DNA of 64,000 bases from the NCBI GenBank assembly GCA_030431525.1, contig JAUIJC010000014.1, forward strand, positions 41,712 to 105,711. The letters are read 5' to 3'. This DNA comes from Bacteroidia bacterium. Its GTDB lineage: Bacteria; Bacteroidota; Bacteroidia; Cytophagales; JAAEPT01. A model generated the notes under the pieces. That model was not told the DNA's origin and searched no databases. It worked only from the letters and a program-made list of their open reading frames with translations. Below, piece by piece: positions 24,328-32,496 of this stretch. The number at the start of each line of letters is the position of its first letter. Position 1 is the stretch's first letter. The translations under genes were made by a program, and so were the position numbers.

Positions 24328-26712
24328 TCAATCCACCACCACAAACCTCTCCGAAACCCTCTCCCCGAATTCATCCACCAACACCAACTTGTGTTTTCCG
24401 CCTTTTGGCGCCAAAGGCATTTGGTGGATATGTCGCGTGGAGCCGAGGAATACCCCGTCCAAATGCCAATAAATGGTGGCGCTATTGGTGCGATGGCTGG
24501 CCTCGAAAACGGCCTTTCCCTTTTCGCCATTCAGCTCGGTGGGGATAAGGATGCGGGTGTTTGGCTTAGGGTAAATCAACTCGATATTTCCCTTGTTGGC
24601 TGAGGTGACAGCCAAGCATTCCTCGCTGAAGGTTGGAGGCTCCTCATAGGATGGATGCTTTTTCTTGTAGAACCAAGCCATTGCCGGAGGCAGGATAAAC
24701 CAACTTTTATGCACCATATCATTGGGTGATGCGCAGGCGCTGTTGACCTGATACCTTTCCGTTTTGTCCAAATGCAGGAGCTGATGATAGGGGCAAAGCC
24801 TACTCCGTGAGCCCGTTTCAGGCACCCATGATTTCTTCTTTTCTGGGCAAAATGGCGAGGCCAAATGCCCACTGATAGCGCAGGTTTCCACTTCGGCCAT
24901 ATTGGACCAAGGCTGTACAAACCAGCTTTGGTCAGCGCGCAGATAGTCAAACACTTCAAAAAGGAGTGGTGCAGCGGAGCGGATACCCGTCAAACCTGGG
25001 CGACCTTCGCCATCGGCGTTGCCCACCCAAACGGCTACCACGTATTTTTTGGAGATGCCTACCGCCCAAGCATCGCGGTAGCCAAAGCTGGTTCCTGTTT
25101 TCCAAGCGACTTTTCCCGAAGAGGAGAACTCCTGCCAGTGACTTTCTTCCTCAGGGCGTTCCACGGCAATCATGGCCTCCAAGGTATTCCACACCGCTCC
25201 AGGGGAAAGAGGCAAGGTGTTGATGGTTTGTAGCTTTTTGTCCGAGTTTGCTAAATCCAGTTTTTCCAGTTTGAGTGGTCGGTAGCAGTCCTTTTCGTAA
25301 CGGCCGTTGAGTTCTGAGTGGTTCAGCAGGCTTCTTCCCATTGAGGAGTAAATACCGCCCAAGTCCCAAAGCGTCGTTTCGGCCCCACCCAAAATGAGAG
25401 AAAGTCCATAATGCTGGGCAGGCTGATGTAGGGTGTTGATTCCCAGATTTTTCAGTTTGTCATAAAACTTGGGTTGCCCGTAATCCTCCAGCATCCGTAC
25501 GGCTGGAACATTTAAGGAGCGGGAAAGGGCACGTTGGGCTTGAACGGCTCCATCGTAATCCAAGTTGAAATTCCGTGGTGAATAGGTCCCGTATTTTGTG
25601 GGGATGTCCGCCAACAGGCTGTTGGGTAGAATCATGCCTTCGTCCAGCGCCGAGGCGTAAAGGAAAGGCTTCAGGATGCTTCCCGAGCTTCGTTCAGCAT
25701 GAATCAGATCCACCCGACACCCTTCGTCTGCATCAAAGCATTGCGCGTTTCCCGTATAGGCAATGACCTCTCCCGTCCTGATGTCAGCCACCAAACAGGC
25801 GGCGTTGTGGATGCCATTTTCCCTGAGCTGGTGCACATGGCGATTGAGCAGTTGGTTGACCTGCTGTTGGGTAGGCAGGTTGATGGTGGACTGGAAAATG
25901 CTACGGCGGTAGCGCCCCTCTTTGATGACTTTGTCCATCAAATGGGGAGTTAAGGAAGGCAATGCCAACGGCCGTTGTGGCAAAGGTTCGTGCTTGGCCA
26001 AATGCAATTCCAAGCTGTCGATAACCTTGTTTTCAAAAAGGGTGGTCAGAAGTCTGTTGCGCTTTTCCCGAAGGGCGTCTCGGTTTCGGCCTGGGTGGAT
26101 GACCGAAGGGTTGTTAGGCAAGACGGCCAAGGTGGCGGTCTCCGCCCAAGTCAGGTCAAATGGGTTTCGACCGTAATATTTCCACGATGCGGCGTCCAAT
26201 CCCACCACATTTCCTCCGAAGGGTGCGTTAGAGGCGTAGTAGGCCAAAATCTCCTTTTTGGAGAAGCTGATTTCCATGCGGGTGGCCATCAGGGCTTCCA
26301 AGATTTTCTCGAAAATTGTTCGGTCTTGCCCTTTTCTCGACAGCCGAATGGTTTGCATGGAAAGCGTGCTGGCGCCACTCACCACACGACCGTTGTTCAG
26401 ATTTTGTTTGATGGCCCGTCCCACAGCCAAAGGGTCTACGCCCCAGTGCTCATCGAAGCGCTTGTCCTCGTAGGTGGTGATGCAGGCTTTGAATTTCTCG
26501 GGTACGGAAATATTGTGGGGGAAACGCCACTGGCCGTCGTCGGCGATATGGGCGCCGAGCAAGCGACCTTCGCGGTCGGTGATGACTGCAGAAATGGGGG
26601 AACGGAAAAGTGGTTCAGGCAAACACTGGTAGTACCAAATGCTGAAAATAAGGAAAAGTGGAGCGCTGTATTTGAGGAGTTTTAAGAGCTTGGGGCGGAG
26701 CTTCTTGAGCAT
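24328..26712 (-). CDS. pbpC: penicillin-binding protein 1C
   Basis: A 794-residue bifunctional peptidoglycan synthase. The start at ATG 26712 gives a short basic cytoplasmic tail and one transmembrane helix (about 16-31). The GT51 transglycosylase domain contains YEDKRFDEHWGVDPLA, GASTLSMQ and FGGNVVGLDAA. The transpeptidase domain has the SxxK motif in SGSILKP (about residue 344), SLN and KTGTSFGYRDAWAVG (about 538). A BiPBP_C domain ends the protein. Codons further upstream are open but come from a family A repeat (26734-26796). Its stop is 12 bases from the convergent yidD stop. Confidence 0.95.
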   Translation of the reverse strand: MLKKLRPKLLKLLKYSAPLFLIFSIWYYQCLPEPLFRSPISAVITDREGRLLGAHIADDGQWRFPHNISVPEKFKACITTYEDKRFDEHWGVDPLAVGRAIKQNLNNGRVVSGASTLSMQTIRLSRKGQDRTIFEKILEALMATRMEISFSKKEILAYYASNAPFGGNVVGLDAASWKYYGRNPFDLTWAETATLAVLPNNPSVIHPGRNRDALREKRNRLLTTLFENKVIDSLELHLAKHEPLPQRPLALPSLTPHLMDKVIKEGRYRRSIFQSTINLPTQQQVNQLLNRHVHQLRENGIHNAACLVADIRTGEVIAYTGNAQCFDADEGCRVDLIHAERSSGSILKPFLYASALDEGMILPNSLLADIPTKYGTYSPRNFNLDYDGAVQAQRALSRSLNVPAVRMLEDYGQPKFYDKLKNLGINTLHQPAQHYGLSLILGGAETTLWDLGGIYSSMGRSLLNHSELNGRYEKDCYRPLKLEKLDLANSDKKLQTINTLPLSPGAVWNTLEAMIAVERPEEESHWQEFSSSGKVAWKTGTSFGYRDAWAVGISKKYVVAVWVGNADGEGRPGLTGIRSAAPLLFEVFDYLRADQSWFVQPWSNMAEVETCAISGHLASPFCPEKKKSWVPETGSRSRLCPYHQLLHLDKTERYQVNSACASPNDMVHKSWFILPPAMAWFYKKKHPSYEEPPTFSEECLAVTSANKGNIELIYPKPNTRILIPTELNGEKGKAVFEASHRTNSATIYWHLDGVFLGSTRHIHQMPLAPKGGKHKLVLVDEFGERVSERFVVVD

Positions 26713-26733
26713 CGGGAAGGTCGTCGTAATTCC

Positions 26734-26796
26734 TGTAGGGGCGGACCTGTGTGTCCGCCAAAAATCTGCAGGCAGACACACAGGTCTGCCCCTACA
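26734..26796. repeat. palindromic repeat family A, copy 3
   Basis: TGTAGGGGCGGACC...GGTCTGCCCCTACA, nearly perfect arms. It lies between the pbpC start and the terminator of the cold-shock-domain gene. Confidence 0.88.
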
Positions 26797-26818
26797 TAAA
26801 AATAGGACGAACAAATAA

Positions 26819-26857
26819 GAAAACCCCAAGGAGCATTGCGCTTCTTGGGGTTTTCCT
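26819..26857 (-). terminator. rho-independent terminator of the cold-shock-domain gene
   Basis: AAAACCCCAAG/CTTGGGGTTTT stem; on the minus strand a T-rich tail follows (TTTTCTTATTT). Confidence 0.8.
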
Positions 26858-26883
26858 TGCCTTTTGGGGCTATAATATGAGGC

Positions 26884-27330
26884 TTAGGCTTTTTTCACCT
26901 GTACGGCGTTCAAACCTTTCATGCCTTTTTCAAGTTCGTAGGTGACCGTATCGCCTTCCACCACTTCTTCAAGAGTTCCATTCACGTGGAAGAAATACTT
27001 TTCGCGGGTCTTGTTCTCGATGATGAACCCAAAGCCTTTCTGGTCATTGTAGTAATCGACCTTGCCTTTGTGTTCCACTTCCTCTCCATCATCTTCCTTT
27101 TTAGGAATGCCAAGTTCGATGCTTTCCGCATCCACCTCCTTCTTTTTGGTTGGATCTGGTGGAGTGTCGGTGAAGTTACCGTTCTCGTCGATGTAGACCA
27201 TCATGCTGTCCAAGTCACTGCTTTGTGGATTCTGCTTGCGCTCCTCCATCTTCTTTTGCTTGTCTTGGCGCTTTTTGAGGCGTTTCTTTTCTTTCTCTTT
27301 CTTGCTAAAACTCTGTTGGGATCTGGCCAT
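26884..27330 (-). CDS. cold-shock-domain RNA-binding protein with a long charged N-terminus
   Basis: A 148-residue protein. Residues 1-34 are very rich in Lys, Arg, Glu and Gln (KKEKEKKRLKKRQDKQKK), then an acidic linker follows. The C-terminal cold-shock domain (about 85-148) contains GKVDYYNDQKGFGFI with the RNP1-like KGFGFI and the RNP2-like YFFHVN. This basic-tail plus CSD layout recurs in Bacteroidota. It probably binds RNA or single-stranded DNA in the cytoplasm. A terminator lies just downstream. Confidence 0.92.
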   Translation of the reverse strand: MARSQQSFSKKEKEKKRLKKRQDKQKKMEERKQNPQSSDLDSMMVYIDENGNFTDTPPDPTKKKEVDAESIELGIPKKEDDGEEVEHKGKVDYYNDQKGFGFIIENKTREKYFFHVNGTLEEVVEGDTVTYELEKGMKGLNAVQVKKA

Positions 27331-27436
27331 TAAATAGGGTTCAAAGGGAAGGTGGGCAATGCTTGGTTTAAGACTGAATTTGCCCTGTCATATATGTAAA
27401 GTTACGATATCTAAAGGAGAATTGGTTGAAAATCGT

Positions 27437-27799
27437 TCAAGAGTCCTCATCGTCAGACACAAAGAAACTGTCCAAAAGCTCCCCCTCAGGGTCATGCCAG
27501 ATGCCTTTTGACTTTTTAAACGTGTCCAAAAAATGGATGGATTTCACCTTCAGGAAAATGGTGGTGAGGATGCTATAAAAGATAGGGGCGATGATGCCAG
27601 CGACTACCCTTGAATCCATTCCACCGATATACATGATTCTGCCAATTAATATGGCCGTGACAATGGAAAGGCAATAAATGATGATAGGAAGCCACACTTT
27701 TCCACGGGTGTTGGTGGTTTTCCAGTTGATGCCCAAAAAGAGTAAAAGGATGGGTAGGGCGCCAAACCATGCGATATAGGTAAGATTGCTTGAAGACAT
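27437..27799 (-). CDS. small integral membrane protein of unknown function
   Basis: A 120-residue protein with about three hydrophobic helices (approximately residues 5-24, 34-52 and 64-84) and a polar C-terminal tail ending in acidic residues (SDDEDS). No motif identifies a function. The next gene upstream on the same strand is the methylguanine-DNA methyltransferase, whose stop lies 32 bases before this ATG, so the two are probably co-transcribed. Confidence 0.7.
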   Translation of the reverse strand: MSSSNLTYIAWFGALPILLLFLGINWKTTNTRGKVWLPIIIYCLSIVTAILIGRIMYIGGMDSRVVAGIIAPIFYSILTTIFLKVKSIHFLDTFKKSKGIWHDPEGELLDSFFVSDDEDS

Positions 27800-27831
27800 G
27801 TGAAAAATAGGTGTTTAATGGTGAGTCTAAA

Positions 27832-28356
27832 TTAACCGTTTTTTTCGCCAATGGCAGGGTTGTTTGCCTGCCCTTCCAGCTTCAAAAGAAATTCCTTTCG
27901 AGGAAGTCCACCAGCATAACCCGTCAGCGTTCCGTTTTTTCCGATGATGCGGTGGCAAGGCAGAAGGATGAGAAGCAGGTTATCTGCATTGGCTTTCGCC
28001 ACAGCACGCACGGCTTTTGGATTGTTGATGCCTTCGGCCAATGATTGATAGGAGCAGGTCTGCCCAAATGGGATTTTTTGGAGCGCTTCCCAAACAGTTT
28101 GCTGGAAGGCGGTGCCATTCAGGTCCAAGGGCAGTTCAAAATGCTGGCGTTTTCCTGAGAAATATTCCTCAAGCTGGTTGCTTAACTGACGGATGATTTC
28201 CTCGTTTGGAACAACATCCAAGATGACTTTTTTGGAAAGGCGTTCAATGCGTTGGTCCAAATCCTCACGGTCAGCAAAGTCAAAAAAGCAAAGTCCTTTG
28301 GCGCTGGTCAAGGCAACCATGGGACCGATGGGGGTGTGGATAACTGTTCTGTTCAT
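27832..28356 (-). CDS. ogt: methylated-DNA-[protein]-cysteine S-methyltransferase
   Basis: Suicide DNA repair protein that moves the methyl group from O6-methylguanine to its active-site Cys. The start at ATG 28356 (MNRTVIHTPIGP) is preferred; the product has 174 residues. The DNA-binding helix region FQQTVWEALQKIPFGQTCSYQSLA includes the conserved Tyr and is followed by the Arg finger in AVRAVAKAN. The active site is LLPCHRIIG (Cys 134). The usual Asn-Pro before this motif is Asn-Leu here (ADNLLLILLPCHR). It has no AraC-type Ada domain. Confidence 0.93.
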   Translation of the reverse strand: MNRTVIHTPIGPMVALTSAKGLCFFDFADREDLDQRIERLSKKVILDVVPNEEIIRQLSNQLEEYFSGKRQHFELPLDLNGTAFQQTVWEALQKIPFGQTCSYQSLAEGINNPKAVRAVAKANADNLLLILLPCHRIIGKNGTLTGYAGGLPRKEFLLKLEGQANNPAIGEKNG

Positions 28357-28374
28357 GGGGATAAGCTTCGGGGA

Positions 28375-28382
28375 CAAAGTTA
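28375..28382 (-). promoter_or_regulatory. candidate -7 box of ogt
   Basis: TAACTTTG on the minus strand, 18 bases before the ATG. A TTG lies 15 bases further upstream, which is shorter than normal spacing. Confidence 0.35.
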
Positions 28383-28409
28383 GTTGGAGTTTTTTGGCAA
28401 ATGGTCAGT

Positions 28410-28470
28410 TGTAGGGGCAGACCTGAGTGTCTGCCCATGTAGCGGGCGGACACATAGGTCCGCCCCTACA
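28410..28470. repeat. palindromic repeat family A, copy 4
   Basis: TGTAGGGGCAGACC...GGTCCGCCCCTACA with a central ATGTAGC. It lies between the divergent ogt and metallophosphoesterase genes, just upstream of the ogt promoter box. Confidence 0.88.
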
Positions 28471-28590
28471 TGCAAGTTGCAATCAAAATTTCATGTAAAA
28501 ACAATGCAGGTTAGAGGTTGGGGTAACATTGGTAGTGCTTCTTGACAAATGTAATCCAAGGGCTAAGGCCCAGTCGAAAAACATTTGGCT

Positions 28591-29433
28591 ATGACAAGAC
28601 GTGCCATTGACGTTTTAGTCCTTTCGGACCTGCATTTGGGAACCTATGGTTGCAAGGCCCTTGAGCTCCATAATTACCTGCGGAGCATCGCCCCCAAGAA
28701 AATCATCCTCAACGGAGACATCATCGACATCTGGCTGTTCTCAAAAAGCTATTGGCCACAGGCGCATCTGTTGGTGGTACAAGAGCTGATGGCCTTTATT
28801 TCGGATGGCGTTGAGGTGGTTTATGTGACGGGCAACCACGATGAACTCTTGCGGAAGTTTGAGGGCTTGTGTTTGGGAAGCCTGAAAATCGTGAACCAGA
28901 CCACCGTGGAGATTGGGGGAAGCAAAGTCTGGATTTTTCACGGCGATGTGTTCGACGTGACCATGCGCAAGTCCAAGTGGGTGGCCAAACTTGGAGCGTT
29001 TAGCTATGATTTTTTGGTGCTTTTCAATCTCTACCTCAACCGAATGTTGCAAAGCGTGGGCGTGCGGAAAGTCAGCCTTTCCAAACGAGTGAAGAATACG
29101 GTGAAGGGAGCGGTGAGCTTGGTGGACGATTTTGAGCATAATGTCACCCGCATCGCGTCGTTAAAAGGGTACGACCATGTAGTGTGTGGGCATATCCATC
29201 ATCCTGCTCGCAAGCGATTTGTTCACGAGGAGAAGGAGGTTTGGTACCTCAATTCGGGGGATTGGGTGGAGAACCTGACCGCCTTGGAGTTTTCGGAAGG
29301 GGAGTGGAGTCTTTATAGCTATCACAAGGACCAAGAGGTGAATGAAATTCTTCAGCAGGTGACTCCTGAGGCGCCTCTGTCGTCTGCACAGTTGTATCAA
29401 AAGCTCTTACACGAGTTCGCAATTCCGCAATAA
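28591..29433 (+). CDS. LpxH-like calcineurin-type metallophosphoesterase
   Basis: A 280-residue enzyme with all five metallophosphoesterase blocks: SDLHLGTYG, NGDIIDIW, TGNHDELL, HGDVFD and CGHIHHP. The length and layout resemble UDP-2,3-diacylglucosamine diphosphatase (LpxH) relatives of Bacteroidota, which make lipid X for lipid A, but these relatives are not all proven LpxH enzymes. The start at ATG 28591 is used rather than a TTG two codons earlier. The stop overlaps the start of the following glycosyltransferase by one base (TAATG), so the two products probably work in the same pathway. Confidence 0.88.
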   Translation: MTRRAIDVLVLSDLHLGTYGCKALELHNYLRSIAPKKIILNGDIIDIWLFSKSYWPQAHLLVVQELMAFISDGVEVVYVTGNHDELLRKFEGLCLGSLKIVNQTTVEIGGSKVWIFHGDVFDVTMRKSKWVAKLGAFSYDFLVLFNLYLNRMLQSVGVRKVSLSKRVKNTVKGAVSLVDDFEHNVTRIASLKGYDHVVCGHIHHPARKRFVHEEKEVWYLNSGDWVENLTALEFSEGEWSLYSYHKDQEVNEILQQVTPEAPLSSAQLYQKLLHEFAIPQ

Positions 29434-30494
29434 TGAAAGTTTTGTACGCTATTCAGGGAACGGGCAATGGTCATATTTGCCGTGCCCGTGATATCATTCC
29501 TGTACTTTCCGAAAAGGTTGAGTTGGATTTGTTGGTTAGTGGCACCCAAGTGGACATTGATTTGCCCCACAAGGTGAAGTATCGTCTGGGCGGTTTGAGT
29601 TTTATTTTTGGAAAGAAGGGAGGAGTGAACCTTTATCAGACGGTGAAGCGCAACAGCCTCCGTCGGTTTTACAGAGAAGTGAAGGAGCTTCCTGTGGAAA
29701 AATACGATTTGGTTATCAATGACTTTGAGCCTGTATCGTCTTGGGCTTGTCGCCTTAAAAACGTGCCCTGCATTGGCCTGAGCCATCAAAGCGCCGTGTT
29801 GGCGGACTCTTCTCCAAGGGCGAGCCATTTTGACCCCATTGGCCGTACAGTGCTCAAGTATTATGCGCCCTCATCGCAGTATATCGGTTTCCATTTTAAG
29901 CGCTACAATCCCAGTGTGTACACGCCCATCATCCGAAGCGAGGTGCGTGATGGAATTGTGTCGAACCGTGGGCATTACACCGTTTATTTGCCTGCCTATG
30001 GCAATGAGCAGATTTTTGACCGCCTGTCCAAAGTGTCGGATGTGACTTGGCATGTCTTCTCCAAGCACAGCAAGGAAACCTATGTGAAAGGGAATGTGGT
30101 GTTTCGGCCGGTGAACAACGGGCATTTCATCAAAAGCATGTTGAGTGCCGAGGGCGTGCTTTGTGGAGCTGGTTTTGAGACGCCAGCCGAGGTGCTTTAT
30201 TTGCAGAAAAAGCTGTCCGTGGTGCCCATGCGCATGCAATATGAACAACAATGCAATGCCCAAGCCTTAAGGGAAATGGGCGTTCCTGTGTTCAAGGATT
30301 TACATTCCTTGGATGAGGAATTGTTGAGCGATTGGGTGAAAGCTCCGCATACCGTGGCGGTGGATTATCCGGACCATACGGAGCATGTGGTGGAAAAGGT
30401 GCTGAATCATCAGTTAGTAACGAGTAACACCATCACCTTTAAACCCAAGGAAACGAAGGGTTTTTGGGCCAATGCGAGGCTTCGTTTCGGATGA
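29433..30494 (+). CDS. GT-B glycosyltransferase (MurG/MJ1255-like)
   Basis: A 353-residue enzyme. The N-terminus KVLYAIQGTGNGHICRARDI carries the GxGxGHxxR-type loop of MurG-related GT-B enzymes, and the C-terminal domain has VLCGAGFETPAEVLYLQKKL, which matches the donor-binding region of the same superfamily. It shares the layout of the uncharacterised MJ1255/VC2487-type glycosyltransferases. It is translationally coupled to the LpxH-like gene, suggesting a role in surface lipid or glycolipid synthesis. The actual sugar is unknown. Confidence 0.88.
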   Translation: MKVLYAIQGTGNGHICRARDIIPVLSEKVELDLLVSGTQVDIDLPHKVKYRLGGLSFIFGKKGGVNLYQTVKRNSLRRFYREVKELPVEKYDLVINDFEPVSSWACRLKNVPCIGLSHQSAVLADSSPRASHFDPIGRTVLKYYAPSSQYIGFHFKRYNPSVYTPIIRSEVRDGIVSNRGHYTVYLPAYGNEQIFDRLSKVSDVTWHVFSKHSKETYVKGNVVFRPVNNGHFIKSMLSAEGVLCGAGFETPAEVLYLQKKLSVVPMRMQYEQQCNAQALREMGVPVFKDLHSLDEELLSDWVKAPHTVAVDYPDHTEHVVEKVLNHQLVTSNTITFKPKETKGFWANARLRFG

Positions 30495-30530
30495 GTTATA
30501 CAAACCTCAAGTAGAAGTAGCGAAGGCTGT

Positions 30531-30853
30531 CACCTGCCAACAGCTGGAGGCTTTGGCAGTGTGAATTTCTCAAAAGAGCAGTTGTTTATATCCAATGTTG
30601 TCAATTGAAGAGGGAGAGATAATTTTTTTACCACGGAGAAAGGGAGGTAGGGAGACTCAATGGTGTTCAAAAACGAATACTACATCTCCCTTTCTCCAAA
30701 GGCTTGGCCTTTTTCTCCTCTAAATCTTAATCTGCTCCTTTTCTCCCTTTCTCCGTGGTTGTTATCAAGACACTCTTAAGTTGACAACATTGGTTGATTA
30801 TACCACACTGCCAAAGCTTTCAGCTGTTGGCAGGTGGTATAATCAACTGCTCT
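30531..30853. repeat. multi-layer nested inverted repeat
   Basis: This fills the gap between the glycosyltransferase and ispE (no gene in 30495-30857). The outer arms 30531-30563 and 30804-30836 (CACCTGCCAACAGC..., 33 bases, two mismatches) enclose the middle arms CCAATGTTGTCAA (30592) and TTGACAACATTGG (30781). These enclose the inner arms ACCACGGAGAAAGGGAG (30630) and its complement (30743-30759). AGAGCAGTTG (30575) also pairs with CAACTGCTCT (30844), and GTTGATTATACC with GGTATAATCAAC flank the right outer arm. Confidence 0.9.
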
Positions 30854-30857
30854 TCAC

Positions 30858-31670
30858 TCACAACTCAAACCACTTATGAGTGAACTTCTTGAGATGCTCA
30901 GGAAGTTCAAATTCCTCGTCCGCGATGGCCAGCATCGTGGAGCCAGAGCCTGACATGGCCGAATAGTCCGCCCCCAAGGCATAAAACTGCTCTTTGATTT
31001 CCGCCAGAAGGGGATGCTCTTGGAACACGCTTCGCTCAAAATCGTTTTCTACTTTGCCTTTCCACTCTCTGATAGGAGTGTTGATCACCAAGGCCTTCAA
31101 ATCAATTTCTCGTTTGAAGGGCTTCACGCCCGCATAGGCTAACGCTGTTGGCACGTGGATGCTAGGATTGAGCAAAAGGAGCTTTTTGCCCGTAAGGTTT
31201 AGCGGAATTTCTTCCAAAATCTCACCTCTTCCGGTGGCGAATGCCGGCTTGTTTTTGACGAAGAATGCACAGTCGCTCCCGAGTTGAGAAGCGTAGTTTT
31301 CCAATTGTTCGTCGCTTAGCTCCAGTTCAAAAATTTCATTGAGTCCCCGAAGGGCGAAGCTGGCATCCGCCGACCCTCCTCCAAGTCCAGCACCCATCGG
31401 AATCTGCTTGTGCAAATGGAATTGCACCGGCGCCAAATCAAAGTCTTTCTTCAGTAGCTCGTAGGCCTTCAACACCAGATTGCTATCTGGATTTCCAGGA
31501 ATGTCCAATCCCGTGGATTTGAAGCTTGTTTTCTCCCCCGAAGGAATGATTTCCAAAATGTCTTGCCACGGAACGGGATAAAAAACGCTTTCGATATTAT
31601 GGAAACCGTCGTTCCGTTTTTCGGTGATGAATAGTCCGAGATTAATCTTGGCGTTAGGGAAATAAATCAC
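30858..31670 (-). CDS. ispE: 4-diphosphocytidyl-2-C-methyl-D-erythritol kinase
   Basis: GHMP kinase of the MEP isoprenoid pathway. The start is taken as GTG 31670, giving MIYFPNAKINLGLFI, the usual N-terminus of Bacteroidota IspE. An ATG at 31751 would add 27 residues encoded by a palindromic repeat, with no resemblance to the family. The 270-residue product has the ATP-binding PMGAGLGGGSADAS (about residues 91-104) and the C-terminal SGSGSTMLAI motif. A candidate promoter lies beyond the repeat (31802-31809). Confidence 0.93.
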   Translation of the reverse strand: MIYFPNAKINLGLFITEKRNDGFHNIESVFYPVPWQDILEIIPSGEKTSFKSTGLDIPGNPDSNLVLKAYELLKKDFDLAPVQFHLHKQIPMGAGLGGGSADASFALRGLNEIFELELSDEQLENYASQLGSDCAFFVKNKPAFATGRGEILEEIPLNLTGKKLLLLNPSIHVPTALAYAGVKPFKREIDLKALVINTPIREWKGKVENDFERSVFQEHPLLAEIKEQFYALGADYSAMSGSGSTMLAIADEEFELPEHLKKFTHKWFEL

Positions 31671-31703
31671 TGGAAAAAGGGTTGTTGCGGGGAGTTTAGT
31701 ATT

Positions 31704-31783
31704 TAGTACAATGTATCGTGTATTATGTACAATGACTTCAGTGTTTGGCAATCATAATACGTAATACACGATACATTGTACTA
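31704..31783. repeat. inverted repeat TAGTACAATGTATCGTG family
   Basis: Perfect 22-base arms 31704-31725 and 31762-31783. The element sits between the ispE start codon and its candidate promoter. Confidence 0.9.
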
Positions 31784-31801
31784 AAATCATTCATTCACGA
31801 A

Positions 31802-31809
31802 CAAAGGTA
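31802..31809 (-). promoter_or_regulatory. candidate -7 box of ispE
   Basis: TACCTTTG on the minus strand. If correct the leader is about 125 bases and contains the whole palindrome at 31704-31783. No -33 TTG is seen. Confidence 0.4.
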
Positions 31810-31873
31810 GGGGATTTCATGTTTCTTGGGCTGAATAACTCCTTGTCGTTTCCTAACTTGCGCCCGTTTTCCT

Positions 31874-32482
31874 ATGAAGTACCTTTCCTACCGGAATTGC
31901 TGGAAAAGGCTGGTGGACATTGCAGGTGCCCTTTTGCTGATGCTTTTGGGACTTCCTGTGGTGCTGTTCTTGACGGTGGTGTCTTTTATCGCTTTTCGTG
32001 GTCGCCCCTTCTTTGTACAGGACCGTGTTGGTCAGCATGACCAGATTTTCCGGTTGTTGAAGTTTCGCTCCATGCGGGACGGAAAAGGGCTAACGGATGA
32101 TGAACGATTGACCGCATGGGGGCGTTTCCTCAGGGAATCTTCCCTGGATGAGTTGCCCCAGTTGTGGAATATCCTCAAGGGTGAGATGAGCTTTATCGGT
32201 CCAAGACCGTTGTTGGTGGAATACCTTCCGCTTTATAGCTCGCATCACCGCAGGCGCCATCTGCTTCGTCCTGGTTTGTCGGGACTGGCTCAGGTGATGG
32301 GTAGGAATCAGGTGCAGTGGCCCAGACGTTTTAGTTTGGATGTCTTTTATGTGGAACGTTGCTCCTTCCTTTTCGATGTTCGTATCGCATGGTTGACCGT
32401 GCACAAAGTGTTTCGAAAAGAGGGCGTTTACGACCAGGCCAACAAGGTGATGGAGCCATTTCAGGGTTACGATAACTATTAA
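31874..32482 (+). CDS. bacterial sugar transferase (PglC-like phosphoglycosyl transferase)
   Basis: A 202-residue monotopic membrane enzyme that starts glycan synthesis by moving a sugar phosphate onto undecaprenyl phosphate. The N-terminal re-entrant helix (about 13-38) is followed by FFVQDRVGQ, LLKFRSMRDG, then SSLDELPQLWNILKGEMSF and IGPRPLL, the catalytic core with the Asp-Glu pair. The small size matches PglC rather than WcaJ. The acetyltransferase gene starts 14 bases downstream, the same pairing as in bacillosamine-type pathways. Confidence 0.93.
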   Translation: MKYLSYRNCWKRLVDIAGALLLMLLGLPVVLFLTVVSFIAFRGRPFFVQDRVGQHDQIFRLLKFRSMRDGKGLTDDERLTAWGRFLRESSLDELPQLWNILKGEMSFIGPRPLLVEYLPLYSSHHRRRHLLRPGLSGLAQVMGRNQVQWPRRFSLDVFYVERCSFLFDVRIAWLTVHKVFRKEGVYDQANKVMEPFQGYDNY

Positions 32483-32496
32483 CTGTTAATAAAAAT

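Noticed and set aside
26713..26829. 39-residue N-terminal extension of PbpC
   Set aside because: It is encoded by the family A palindrome and the region upstream; the family start (basic tail and transmembrane helix) begins at 26712.
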